Origin: Ziziphus jujuba
Lineage: Eukaryota; Streptophyta; Magnoliopsida; Rosales; Rhamnaceae
Assembly (NCBI RefSeq): GCF_031755915.1
Contig: NC_083382.1
Location: 14,707,501-14,771,500 of the forward strand
Direction of reading: 5' to 3'
Length of the DNA stretch: 64,000 nt
The position numbers and the translations under genes were made by a program. Shown here one piece after another: positions 12,205 through 24,525 of the stretch. How positions within the stretch are numbered: position 1 is the first letter of the stretch; each line of letters begins with the position of its first letter. Below the pieces are notes generated by a model. That model was not told the origin of the DNA and did no database searches. It saw only the letters and a list, made by a program, of their open reading frames with translations.

Positions 12205-13610
12205 ACAGCTTTTCAAAAGACCAGTAGCCGACAATTTCCCAGCATCCACTGGTCAACAAAATTTTTAAAATGCATCGAAGAAGATAATTTTATAATTTTT
12301 ATGGTCCAAACACAACAATCGTTCACCCTTGTCAAACTCACCATCAAACAGCTTTTTAAAAGCCCAGGAGCTGACAAGTGCCCAACATCCACAATAATTG
12401 TACGTACATATTATTGAAAAACTTGTTTTCATACCAATAGCTATCCATATGGTAATAAATGGAGGTAGGAGGTAGGAAAACATTATTCGAGCAGCCGAAC
12501 TAGTTAGCCCAAGCCATTAAATTCTCATCTTTCACATGCAGGTTCCCATTCTAAATCACACGACTCCTCCATTTGCGTCAATTTATTGGTTATGTGTCAT
12601 TATGTCATTGTTTACTTACTATTCTCAACGTGAAATTATTGCTTGAATTAATTAATAATTTGTCATCCATCAAACGGATTTAATTATCAGAATTTTCTAA
12701 TTGAATAGTCTAAAATAAAAACATATTCTTGTTCATTTATATTATCCTAATTATGGAAAAATAAAACTATGTATATTTTTTTTATTTTAGGAGTTAAATA
12801 TACATACATAATTATTGTATATCAATACTTCTAATCACATAGAAATATATATCCTGAAATAAATATACAAATTATTATGGATGTGTAAACTAAAATGGAC
12901 ACCAAAAATAAATTAAAGCTCATATGCTTTCATGCTCATTTAATTTGATATTACTAGAGTTCATTTTCCCATCTATATCAATATCTTTTTGATTAAATAA
13001 TTGGACATACCCTTATGGTTGCATTTATCCATCCATACGAATATCTCATTAAATTATGTAAAAATTTTCAATTTATTTGAATGTTTAAATGTTATTTGTT
13101 AAAGTTGAAAGTTCGATTTCAAAAAATTAATTTAATAAATTAATTTACTGAGTGAAATAATTTAAAAAATTTATATATTTTTAAAATTTTCGATCGATGT
13201 GAACTCTGTTAGCATCCTCCTCTGAAAAGATAGCTATGTTTATTTATAAAATAAATAAATATACTGTCGGTAGACTAATTGTTTTATATTAGATGGTTAC
13301 AAAATTTAAATGAAATTTACAATTATATATACAATATACAATATTATTTATTTATTTTTTTAAAAATCTACAAATACGTGTGCAATTTGAGACCTCAGCT
13401 GCCAGAAGGAAGCGCTTCCGCACAAATGCCTAATGATTGACGTGTCAAATTACATTCAAATAGTGTATACGATTTAAAAGTACCACTCAAAAAAAAGGAA
13501 AAATAATAATAACGATTTAAAAGGGATCCAAAAAGTCCTATATCTCAACTACCACGTTATTATGATTGTCTCTGCGGGGAGAGCCCTGGGTAATAATAAC
13601 CATTTGCCCA
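12205..13610. repeat. Array block P2
   Basis: Homologous to P4 at 55133-56530 from its first bases (CAGCTTTTCAAAA). From 13052 it is almost identical to the first 560 bases of the window. The palindrome GGAAGCGCTTCC lies at 13408-13419. Two diverged copies of a segment beginning CATCAAACAGCTTTT lie at about 12200-12250 and 12343-12395, an internal duplication shared with P4 but absent from P1 and P3. Confidence 0.8.
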
Positions 13611-15920
13611 TATAATAGGTTGAATTTTCAAAGCGTTTCCAACGAAATTTTCATTAGTTTGATAGATAACTTCTAAAAAAATTTATTGAGTAAGAGACAT
13701 GTGTAGATGAGGTGGTAAAAAAATATAAAAGCTATTTAACCGATTTTCTATTTATGAAAAATCTATTATTTATGAATAATCTTTTGTTGAATAGTATGAG
13801 TTATAAATTCAACCTATTTTCTCTTTATCAATTCATGAGTTTTTTTTCTTTCCTCTTTCCTCTCATCTCTTTCTTTAAATATATTAATTTATTTCATTTT
13901 AAATTTTAAATATAATTCATTAAAAAACAAATTTAAATTGACACTATTGTTTGAAAAAATAATAATATCCAAGCATTAATACATTCCAAATAAAAAATCA
14001 TTAAAAATACTTTCGAATCTACATGATATCATTATATATCTTTTGTGTATCTATGATATTTATATTTTAGATTTTTTCTTATTTAAAATTTATTTTGGTT
14101 GATTAATTGCTAACAAAACTAGTTTTGTTATTTTTCTTTCCTTTTTAATTTCTTTCGAACCAATGAGTTTTTTTTTTTTTTTTTTTTGTCTTTTTTGGGG
14201 GGAAGGAAGTTTTGATGGGTCCACCATTGTACATATACACCTAACATCACATTAATAACAAAAAATATCATATAATTAATAAATATTCCAAGTTTCTTTA
14301 TATGAATGTTCCATAAAACTAAGTTATTTTTTTATATGAAAAAAAAAATTGATTAAATTATCTTGGTTCTAGAATATGTATACCTAATTATGCATAAGCA
14401 ATAAGAAGTTATTTGTAGTTAAGGTCATAATTCATACACTAATATTAGACATTGTACCTTTTAAATAATATATTTATCTAAATTCTTTATTAAATGCCAA
14501 GATCAATCTCATAAAAATATACATATCTTCCCACATTGGGGAAGGTATGTTGTTGCTCATTTTATGGTGGACTACATCACCATATAAAACAAAACTCTTA
14601 TCTGTATATATTATATTTGTTTAATTAAATTCTAATATATTCGTTAGTAAGGATAGGTTAGTAAGGAATTTAATTCTGATTAAAAAAGTAAAATTTCAAA
14701 TTCTATAATAATGTTAATAGATAAGTTATAAAAAATTTGACTCTGACTAAAAGGGAAAATATTATTATCAGCTACTAATTATTAGCAAATAAATCTATAA
14801 TTAAAATTAGATATATACATTTTCAACAATATAAGGTTTATTATATAGATATATTTTTTTTCATTGTTAATTTATTTTTTAATTAGCTGTACATATTTAA
14901 ATTTATTTTAAATTTGAAATAATAGTTTACAGTTAAAACAAACATTTCATGATCATTAGAGCATCTGATCAAACATATATTTGCCAAAAAAAAAGCCTTG
15001 TTAGCCTTTTAATCATTTCTTGTCTAAAAAAAAAATTGGTTTAAGGAATATCATAATTAGTTGTACTTTAGTTACCTAAAACTAAATTTGTTGCATCTTT
15101 GCTTATGTTATTATTATTGTTTTTCAAACTACTTATTAGAAAATAATCTATGATTCATTATGTATGTTGCCCCATAGGGAAAAAAAAAAAAAAAAAAAAA
15201 TTGGGTCCGCCACTGGTTATTCCAGTTGTTTAACTTTTTATAGGTGGAAAATGTTTGCTCAGGAGGGATTCAATCCTCAATAAATGGAAAAATTACGAAG
15301 AACGTGATTACCTCCAAATATAACTTATCAAATTCTGTGATTTTTTTGAATGATGTCATGATCAAAATACAAGGGAGCTATTTACGAATTGAATGTGCAA
15401 TAATAGGCAACTAGCTGTATCATTTGCTGTTACTTTGTTTGGCAAAATAAATATAGGAATGGCATTCCGTATATTATGCACTTACTCTTGAATCCTACAA
15501 TTAAAACTTAAGTAAGATGAAAATAACGTACTTTTAAAATATAGTTAGTGTTTTTGCTGGTTTAGCACGTATAGGTGACCATAAAGAAAATAAATATGTA
15601 TATATATATTTTTTATTTAATTTTTGAAGATTTTCAGTAACTTTTTTTTTTCTTTTTGTTAAAAATATTTTCAATGTCTTTAACAAAAACAAAATAAATA
15701 TTAATCTATGTAAGTTTTTCCTTTTTGGATATTTTGTCTAAATTATACCATATACTTTTCCTTCAATCGATGAATTTCAATGGGCCAAGCCCAAATGGAA
15801 ATCATAAATGACCCTTGGTATAAACCCATTGTAGTTGAAGAAAAACGATTATATATAGTGACAACTCACCACAATACACAAGAAATCACATTAAAGAGTA
15901 CAATATTACAAACATAGTGT
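13611..15920. other. Block D2, downstream flank of the ACD6-like pseudogene
   Basis: A near-identical copy of D1 (561-3263) that lacks about 350 bp at 14760 compared with D1. The A run at about 15179-15200 and the T run at about 14167-14187 differ in length from those in D1. No gene is seen. Confidence 0.75.
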
Positions 15921-18900
15921 TTAGATTTTATCATTGTCATCAACATCACTTCTTGTAACTATTACCAACAAATGGAAGGGATAATATAAAATGTAGCGTG
16001 TAATGCGATGAAATGAGGAACTTGGGAAAAAAAGTGGAGCAAATACCATTGATATAGCAAGGATGCCAATCAAGCCCATGACTAAGACAAAAATGGCAAG
16101 CTCTATGTTTTTGCTGACTACCAGATGAACTCCTACCATGAATGCTATTGAGACCATGGTCAGAGCTAACCCCAACAATGTTACCGCGAATTTAAGGGAA
16201 ATAATTGCCAAATTAAGATCACCCAATTGTGACCAAATTATGGCAACAGCAGCTGTAGAGGAGCTATAAAAAGCTATGTAGTTGCTGATTATGTATGTAT
16301 GAAACATGAACTTGTTGTAGACTGCGTTTCTCATTATTCCATGGCTTGGCTCCGAGCTGTCATCATCTTTGCCTGGCACAGAGAATCCGGCAGCGAAAGT
16401 TACGGTGACAATAAGCGTTGCAACTAACAGAAGAGTATTAACTCTATCCTTGTAAAATTCCATGTACGGTGTCTGTGTCTGCACTTGTTTTCTTTGAGCT
16501 CGTCGAGCACCGGCGTGCCTCAAGGCTTTCCATGTCAATCGCTGCAAAGCAGGCATTATTTATTTATTTATTTTTTCTCGCAAATAAGTATGCATGAAAA
16601 AAAAAAAAAAACATTTTTTTGGTTGATCGTTGAGCCTTACATGTGTAACAAAAATCTGATTTTAGCATATGTAAGTAAACAAGATGATGAATGCATGTTT
16701 AATAAAGGTTGTTTGATTAGACTAAACTTAAAAGTCCAATCAAAGGCCATTAAAGATCTTAATTTTTGTATGTGTATGCGTACATCTTCATAATTTTGCT
16801 ATGTGGGATATAAGCCCTTAGAGATTTAAATTTTGCATGTGTATGTGTCTGCATAATTTTGCTGTTTTGGACATAATTTGGGCATTCTCGTCCAACGTAG
16901 CAGATTAAGTTAGTATATACATATACAATTTTGATCTGTTAAAAACATTATTCTCACTTTATAATGGGTATTTAGCGATATATCAAGTCCTAGAGGTTGG
17001 TTGGTACATCTTACATAAGAGTTGAATTGAATAGATAGTGAATTATACCTCACGAAATGAGGGCATCCTGGCCCTACAACTCAGAGCAACGTCAAGAGCT
17101 GTCTTTCCTTCTTTGTTCATGAGTTGTAGGTCAATTCTGGAATCCCATGTCAAAATGCTAACAACCCTAGGATGACTACCCATTGTGGCCAAGTGTAAAG
17201 GGGTGTACCTTTGCAATCTCTTTCATTTATCAGAATTTGAAGTCGAGGATTCTTTAGCATATATCTTACTGCTTTGGCTCTTCCATTCTCTGAGGCTTGA
17301 TGAAGAATATTCTGATTTTTCTTATTGTTCAGCTCTATTGAATCGGGACAGTGCTGCAGAAACTCTTTGATTATATCTATATGACCTTTACTAGATGCCA
17401 TGTGAGTAGGAAAGAAGCCATCTTTATCAGCTACATATGAAGTGTCAGGACCCGTCCGGAATTCCTTCCCCGGAACCCTAGACAGCCCTGATCCCAGGGA
17501 AACCCTACCGAACCTTCCAACGGAAAATCCGGCAGAGCCTCCCCTAAGGGATTTACTTACCACAAAATTCCCTGCACTGAAAATACACTTCTAAAATTAT
17601 CCCCTTATTCCTCCCACAGTACTACAAATCGATTCCACAAATTGCAGCACTTAAAAAAAATAAATACAGTAATCCAGTGCAAAATAAATACAACAAGAGT
17701 GAAAGAAATATTACAACTGCAATAAAAGAAGAACAGGGTACTTCACGAAGTAAAACAGCGATGAAGATCAAGTCCGCTCTCGATGAACACCGACAACCTG
17801 GTACCTAGAGGAACGGAATTTAAGAGTGTGAGATGCTAATCATCTCAGTGAGCGACCCTACTACTATACCATATAATATCACAGTAATAAGTATAAATAA
17901 TAATTATTTGGAAATAATATTTTCTCTCAAAACCCTTACAATTCTCTCAGTTGGAAAGGTTCCCCTTTTAAAACAATTTCACAAAACCCTTTATCCATAT
18001 TCCCCGAAAACCAAGACATCAATTAAATACCAGAAGCGGTAACAATTATATTTTTAATTCCAATTCAGTTTCCAAACATTTTATTTTTAAAACACAGTTC
18101 TGTAAATCATTTGATGCACCCACTATATACCAGTGGCGCCAACAGTACCCAGCGTCCCAAGGTACCGCCAGACAGGAGGTTATAGAAAGAAACCGGCATA
18201 CGGTCGCGTGGCGTCCCACTGCGCCGCTGCTAACCTGGTGTCCCGGCCAAAGGGGGGTGGCCGCCCTCTCCGATGGCATCCACAGGACACCCTCATAATA
18301 TCAACCGCGCGCTACTCACACCCACCTGCGCGCTAATCACAACCGTGTGCACACTAACCATATCACATATACCATATCACATAATCAGAACACCAGTACG
18401 TGCACGGTGCATCTAAAAATTATAAAATCCATAAATTTAAATCATAAAACAAATTTCACATTTTTCATAAGCATAGCGGGCATAATCCATCCGCTTGAAC
18501 CGGAAAATTCTCCACAATTTCCTTATAATCCATACCATAAATTCCATGATTTTCAAATCCACCAACTCCCAAATCCATCAATTCAAATATCCACATTTTT
18601 TCCAAGCATAAATAATTTCTCGAAATATCATAATCAAATCCCATAATATTTTATGGGCATATTTCATAAAAATTGAAATCACCAACATAACCAAATATTT
18701 TCCTTGAAATATTTGAAAATCAAATCGTGCCCAATTTACCATTAAAACCACACCAATTTCAAAATCCTCAAAACCATAAAATAATTCCACACGGCATAAA
18801 TTTGTAGAATTCGCATTTTCTTAAATCCAATAAATTCATAAATAATTCTACAATAAATCCAATAAATATTTGGCACATAGAAATTAAATTCCAAATATTT

Positions 18901-19857
18901 AATTCACACAATATATTCATCAATTAAATTCCCCAAAATTAATTTGAAGGTGGGTCACTCACCTGGAGCACGCAATTAACCCATGATCCACTACGGGATC
19001 AATTCTACGACTCACCGGTGCTCCTAAAACAAAATTCACAGACAGTCAAATAAAATAATATTTTATTCGGGTAAATAATACCCGGTACCCGGGGGGTCAA
19101 ACACAAACGATAACTAAAATTTACGAATCATATACCGAATCGAAGCTCGAGTGATGCTAATCACAGATCCGGTCTTAATTTCCGATGATCGTATCCGACG
19201 GGGTTTGAATTTCGTCGCGAAGCTTTCCGGGTTTCGGCTCCGCAATTCTCCCAAACCGTCGCGAATTGGCGGAAACGGAAGTCGGATTTGGGTTCAGGAG
19301 GTCGAACACTGCGGACTGGAGCTGGCCGGAATTTTCGGGTACTCGCCGGAACAGTATTTTCCGGCGGGCCGCCACGGTCACCGGCAACGGTCACCGGAAC
19401 AGTATTTTCCGGCGGTTGCCGTTGGCTGTGAAATTTTGCAGATTTGTAGATCGTGAGGAGAGCAATCTAACGGGACCGACGATGAGCAAAACGGAGGTCG
19501 GACGGCGGAGAAATCACCGTTTGAAGATTTCCAACCCCTCGCCGGAAAACGCTCCGATCCCGGCGCGTCGGTGGTCCGATGGCCGTGATTTTTGGTGGGT
19601 AGGCCGGACTTGAGGATAGGATGATGGGTGTATGGCGCGTGTACTGTATATCGGCCGGAATAGTGCCGATTCGCGGTGGCCGGCGGTGGAGGGGGAAAAA
19701 TCGCCGCCAAACTTCGGACGTCCGATCCGGGCGCGTCCGGCGGCCGTTCGCCGTGAAATTTGGAGGTTTTGCCGGAAATGAGGTGGGCAATCTGGCTGGC
19801 TGGTGCGTGTACAGTAACTAGGCCGGAAAACGTGAAAATGGCCGGCGGCCGGTGACT

Positions 19858-19915
19858 CTCTCTCTCTCTCTCCTCTCTCTCTTTCTCTCTCTTCTCTCTC
19901 TTTCTCTCTCTTCCC
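19858..19915. repeat. CT-rich microsatellite in the solo LTR
   Basis: A run of CT units with occasional TTCT interruptions. On the minus strand it is a GA-rich tract, of the kind often found in LTR leader regions. It lies at the edge of the GC-rich portion of the LTR. Confidence 0.9.
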
Positions 19916-20048
19916 CGAGTGTTTTAACAAATAAAAACCCTGCATGATACTGTTCATGCCACGTGGACCAATCAAAAGCTGACACGTGGCATTTCACTGT
20001 TCACCGACCCAAAAACATGAAAATAATACGGTATCCGGTAAACTTCAA

Positions 20049-20342
20049 ACGTCCATAACTTTTTAACCGGATGTTCGTTTTGAGCGTGCCGCGAGTCTGT
20101 GAACTCGTATCGACGAGCACTTCACAACCATGCATGAGTCAAAGCTCAATTCCCCATAAACAAAAAGTCAACTCCGGCACCCCTTGGACAGTTTGGACCG
20201 CAACTTGTTTCGTCCATAACTTTCAAACCGTAGCTCCATTTTCGACGTGCTACCAGTCTACGAACTCGTGGCATCGTGCACTTCGCCACGGTACCCTAGT
20301 CAACTCAAAATTCTCACCGAGTCAAAAAGTCAACTTTTGACC
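20049..20342. repeat. Diverged tandem duplication within the solo LTR (about 160 bp x 2)
   Basis: The phrase CGTCCATAACTTT begins two related segments, at about 20049 and 20211. Each continues through CGAACTCGT/TGAACTCGT-like sequence, a CACTTC block and GTCAACT near its end. The two differ at many positions, so the duplication is old and internal to the LTR. Confidence 0.7.
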
Positions 20343-20378
20343 CCCTTCGGTCAACGGTCAATGGTCAACCTCGGTCAA
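20296..20378 (-). promoter_or_regulatory. W-box cluster near the 5' end of the minus-oriented solo LTR
   Basis: On the minus strand there are TTGACC motifs at 20378-20373, 20368-20363, 20361-20356 and 20354-20349. Further TTGACT motifs follow near 20334-20318 and 20303-20297. TTGAC(C/T) is the core bound by WRKY transcription factors. The cluster lies within about 120 bp of the TGTAACACCCC end, where the U3 promoter region of a minus-oriented LTR would be. Activity is inference. Confidence 0.55.
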
Positions 20379-21787
20379 CGTGCACGGATTCCGGTGCGAT
20401 TCGGGATGGGGTGTTACATGAAGATTCTCTAAATTCATTTAGTATACGTCTAACTCCTTCCGTATAACCTACTAGTGCCGCATAGGAGAGAGGATTTCTC
20501 CCACTTTCATCAACCGATGTAAAGGCAGATTTCCACTTCAGCAATAAAATGTCCAAAATACCTGGTGCTACAAAACAAACTTAATTTGAGATAATTAATT
20601 TCATATATATATATATATATATGTAAGTCGCCCTGTTATTATGATCTATCATCGGTATACCTCCTTCCCAAAAAAAAAAAAAAAAATCAAGTTGCATACC
20701 CTACACTGTAACAAAATTTATATATATATATATATATATATAAAGAGAGATATAAATCAATAGAGACAATAACAGATCAGGACAATTATGAGTACATACC
20801 TCCAATCTTTCCAGTAAAGCAAACATGGAGAATTTTTTGTTTCATAAGATCATCAGGGTTATTTCCATCTTGATGCTCCATCATGGCCTTAAAAATCTCC
20901 ATGTAACGAGCTTCAGCAGCCATATACAGAGGAGATTTTCAATCATTGTTCACATCGTGTGTCACTTTTGTATCTTTGTCGAACAACATTCGGGCGATCC
21001 CTTTGTGTCGATTCTTCAATGCCAAATGCAATTTTGTCTCTTTCTCATTATTCATTACTCTTATTAGCGGCAAATTATTACTACTAGTACTAGTGCTAGT
21101 ACTACAAGAATCAGAAAGATTTACCTTTTCTCCAGAGATGAGCAAAATTTCGAGTGTGGAAAGGTGCCCGAAACTGGCAGCAACATGGAGAGGGAGATTG
21201 CCTGCTGAGTTCGTGAATTTAACAAGTTCCAAAAATTTCTTGAGGATCTCTTGAACGAGCTGATCATAGCCTAAGCTTGCTGCAATATGAAGGAGTGTAT
21301 CTTCTCGAGATGCTTGTTGCTCGAAAAGAGAAATCTCCAAATCAAGATTTGTTGAAAGGCGGTGGAAGGAATCAATGTCGTTGGTGATAACAGCCCTGTA
21401 GAATTGAGTGAAATCCATGTTCAGATGCTTCATTTGGTTCCTTATAGTTTCATATTTAGCAGGTTTGGGCGACGACATGGAAGGTTTATGCTCAAGGGAA
21501 TTCCCATCTTGTTCCGAAATTTCTCTGTCCATCTCTATATCGTCGACAGCGGGGCATTGCAACATTGTAGGTCTATGCTTAGGGGAATTCCCATCTTGTT
21601 CCGATATTACTGGGTACATCTGCATATCGTCGACAGCGGGGCATTGCACCTTCACCTCATCACCGATTTGGAGCATCGGTTTGGCAGGCTTGCGATTCAT
21701 TGTAGTACGGAGTCACATTGTTTGGGAGGTATGCGAGGCACAGTAGTATGGTGGGTGATCTTATTCATAATTCATATACGTATGTAT

Positions 21788-21949
21788 ACAGTCTGTCTAT
21801 GGTGCGGACGGTCCTCATGCGGACCACAGTATTGGTGACGGTTTTTCATAGTATTGGTGATGATTTTCTAAAAAACTGTTGTTAATACTATAAAAAACCG
21901 TCACTAATACTGTGGTCCTCATGTGGACCGTCCTCACTATAGAATTTCC
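21788..21949. mobile_element. Small Mutator-like MITE with long inverted repeats
   Basis: A 162-bp palindromic insertion upstream of the pseudogene, absent at the matching place in unit 1. The inverted arms of about 50 bp both contain GGACGGTCC, a CATG(C/A)GGACCACAGTATT core and GTGACGG-like sequence. It is flanked by the direct repeat ACGTATGTAT (21778-21787 and 21950-21959). A 9-10-bp target duplication and long arms fit a Mutator-type MITE. The flank is a repetitive TA-rich tract, so the duplication length is approximate. Confidence 0.75.
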
Positions 21950-22211
21950 ACGTATGTATATATATATATATATATATATATTTACTGCAACCTATTGCTT
22001 GATGCTAAAAACAAATTTATCATTTACGAGGTTTATTTTTTTAAAATAAAATTTTAAATATTAATAAATTTATATTTAATTATTAATTAATTTTTAACTT
22101 TTCATTTTTAATATGATTTAAAAGTTAATTAAAAAAGGATTTAATATTAAAATCGAACGTCGTATAAGACTGATTCTATATATTTGTATATACATAAACT
22201 ATTATATTAGA

Positions 22212-22242
<31 letters not shown>

Positions 22243-22309
22243 TTTTAGTGAGGCAGTTCTAAATAAGGTATACTTTTCATAATCATTTGATTCTAATCAA
22301 TGAATGGAA

Positions 22310-23665
22310 TATTATAAAAGCCAATATCTAACAATTTCCCAACATCCACTAGTCAACAAAATTTTTAAAATGCATCGAAAAAAATATATTTATATATGTT
22401 TTATGGTCCAAACACAACAATTGTGCATACATATTATTGAAAAACTTGTTTATATACCGACAGCTATACATACATAAGGTAATAAATGAAGGTAGGAGGT
22501 AGGAAAACATTATTTGAGCAGCAAAACTAATTAGGCCAAGCCATTAAATTCTCATCTTTCACATGCAGGTTCCCATTCTAAATCACACGATTCCGTCGTT
22601 TGCATTAATTTATTGGTTCTGTATCGTTGTTTACTTACTATTCTCAACGTGGAAATTATGTTATTAAATTCTAACAAGTATGAATTAATGCCTTGTCATC
22701 CATCTAATCGATTTAATTAGCAGAATTTTCCAGTTAACGGTCCGAAATAGAAAGCATTTTTATTCATTTATACCGTCCTAATTATGAGAAAAATGAAAAT
22801 ATTTATACTGTTTTGTTTTGAGAGTCAAATATACATAATGATTATCGTATATCAGTACTGCTAACCACATGAGGATATGTGTCCTGAATTAGCTACACAA
22901 ATTACCATGGGTGTGATAAACTAATATGGACAATAAAAATAAAGCTCATATACTTTCATGCTAATTTAATTGGATATTACCCTTAGGAGTTCATTTTCCC
23001 ATCCATATCAATATCCCTTAGATTAAGTAACTGGATATATACCCTTATGTTCATTTATCCATTCATATCAATATCTCTTTTATTTATGAAAAAATTATCA
23101 ATCGATCTGTGTGCTTAGATACCCTTTGTTAAAGTTGAGAGTTTCATCATAAAAAATTAACCTAATTGAGGAACAACTTAAAAGTTTTATATACTTTTTA
23201 AAATTTTTATGTTTATTCAATACCAACTTTGTTAGGATTCTCTAACAAAAATTAGTTATGTTTATTTATAAAATAAATAAATAAGCTGTCAGTAGAATAA
23301 TTGTTTTATATTAGATGGTTGCAAATTATAAATGAAATTTAATTATGTCTTCAATATACAATATTTATTTATTTAAGAAATCTACAATATATAATATACG
23401 TGTGCAATTTGAGACCTCAGCTGCCAGAAGGAAGCGCTTCCGCACAAGGGCCTAAAGATGGATGTGTCAAATTACATTCAGATAGTGTATAGATAAGTGC
23501 AATTTAAAAGCGATGCAAAAAGTCCTGTGTATCTCAACTAACGAGTTATTATGATTGACACCCAAGGGGGTGGATCGAATGGCAGGAGCCGACCAACCCC
23601 TCACATCTGCATGCAAGAGTTATGTGTTTGAATTTTGACAAGTTCCATCTGAGCTTTATCGTGGG
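22310..23665. repeat. Array block P3 (far-upstream region of the pseudogene)
   Basis: A close copy of P1 (6721-8046), including the shared segment at about 23562-23660 absent from the other P blocks. The palindrome GGAAGCGCTTCC lies at 23430-23441. Compared with P1 it retains about 30 bp near 22550 (CTCATCTTTCACATGCAGG), which is also present in P2 and P4. Homology to P1 stops at TTTCATA near 23671. Confidence 0.8.
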
Positions 23666-24043
23666 TTTCATATGTTGAGCGCTGTGGAAGAGAGCGATAG
23701 AGACAGCCATACAGCAATGGGTGGAAAAAGTTGTGGACTCCTACATGGTTTATAAAGATACAACTACCAATGATCCACAATTTTCTAAAACCTGGACTGA
23801 TGATACCCATAAAAGATTCTTTTTTTTTAGTACCAAAAAAAAGAAAAAAAGAAAAAACGTATTATTATGATTGTCTTCGTGGAGAGGTGATAGTGGTGAT
23901 AATTACTGTTTTTTCATACAATGGTCTGAATTCTCATATGTGAATAAATTTATTATATATCATTTTTTGTGTATATGATATTTATCTTTTAGATTTTTTT
24001 ATTTTTAAATTTACTTAGGTTGATTAATTGCTAACAAAACTTG

Positions 24044-24212
24044 TTTTGTTATTTTTCTTTCCTCTCTAATTTCTTTTGAGCCAATGTTATGGTTTTTTTT
24101 TTTTTTGGGGGGGGGGAAATTTTGAAGGGTCCATCATCGTACATATACACCTAGTTTTGTTATTTTTCTTTCCTCTTTAATTTCTTTTGAGCCACTGGTT
24201 ATGCTTTTTTTT

Positions 24213-24243
<31 letters not shown>

Positions 24244-24281
24244 GGAGATTTTGAAGGGTCCATCATTGTACATATACACCT
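24044..24281. repeat. Tandem duplication with a long T/G homopolymer junction
   Basis: Two copies (about 24044-24154 and 24155-24281) each run from TTTTGTTATTTTTCTTTCCT through a T run and a G run to CATATACACCTA. D1 and D2 have a single copy. The second copy carries about 18 T followed by about 23 G (24205-24245), the longest G tract in the window. Confidence 0.85.
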
Positions 24282-24311
24282 AACATCACATAACTATTCC
24301 AGGTTTCTTTA

Positions 24312-24525
24312 TATAGGAGTGCTACATAAAACTAAGTTATTTTTTATATGAAAAAAATGATTAAATTATCTCGGTTCTAGAATATGTATACCTAATTATA
24401 CATGAGCGATAAGAAGTATATAGGAGTGCTAAATAAAACTAAGTTATTTTTTATATGAAAAAAATGATTAAATTATCTCGGTTCTAGAATATGTATACCT
24501 AATTATACATAAGCAATAAGAAGTT
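24312..24525. repeat. 107-bp direct tandem duplication
   Basis: Copies at 24312-24418 and 24419-24525, each starting TATAGGAGTGCTA and containing CTCGGTTCTAGAATATG, differ at only a few positions. D1 and D2 contain one copy, so the duplication is specific to D3. Confidence 0.9.

Larger units (their letters stand above)
17443..20418 (-). mobile_element. Solo LTR (probably Ty3/gypsy), 2976 bp, inserted in exon 2
   Basis: The insertion starts TGTCAGGACCC and ends GGGGTGTTACA on the plus strand, so it has TG..CA ends. It is flanked by a perfect 5-bp target duplication TGAAG (17438-17442 and 20419-20423). The uninterrupted sequence in gene 1 has a single TGAAG at the same place. On the minus strand it begins TGTAACACCCC, a start common in long plant gypsy LTRs, so minus is the probable orientation. 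It is clearly GC-richer than its surroundings, encodes no gag or pol and contains no second LTR. It is most simply a solo LTR left by LTR-LTR recombination. A non-autonomous element without coding capacity is the alternative. Confidence 0.8.
15921..21700 (-). pseudogene. ACD6-like ankyrin/PGG gene, disrupted second copy
   Basis: The exon layout matches the intact gene at 3264: exon 1 21700-20800, exon 2 20567-17049 (interrupted), exon 3 16541-15921, with splice junctions conserved. There are three independent lesions. A TGA stop lies at 20941-20939 in exon 1, where the intact copy has GGA; translation would stop after 253 residues. A 2976-bp LTR lies in exon 2 at 17443-20418. A one-base deletion near 17209 shifts frame in the ankyrin repeat that reads CKGNTPLHLA in the intact copy. 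Exon 3 is itself open and keeps the WSQLGDLNLAII loop missing from gene 1, but lacks 19 residues (57 bp) before QVQTQTP. The N-terminus has two QCPAVDD units against three in gene 1. Confidence 0.9.

Noticed and set aside
12265..12483. 72-codon minus-strand frame shared with 55193-55426 (77 codons)
   Set aside because: It lies in repeated block P. The differences between copies visible to me are all amino-acid changing, and P1 and P3 lack part of it. It looks like non-coding repeat.
19151..19710. Several overlapping frames of 60-150 codons on both strands in GC-rich DNA
   Set aside because: All lie inside the solo LTR. Open frames on both strands reflect fewer A/T stops in GC-rich sequence, with no recognisable domain.
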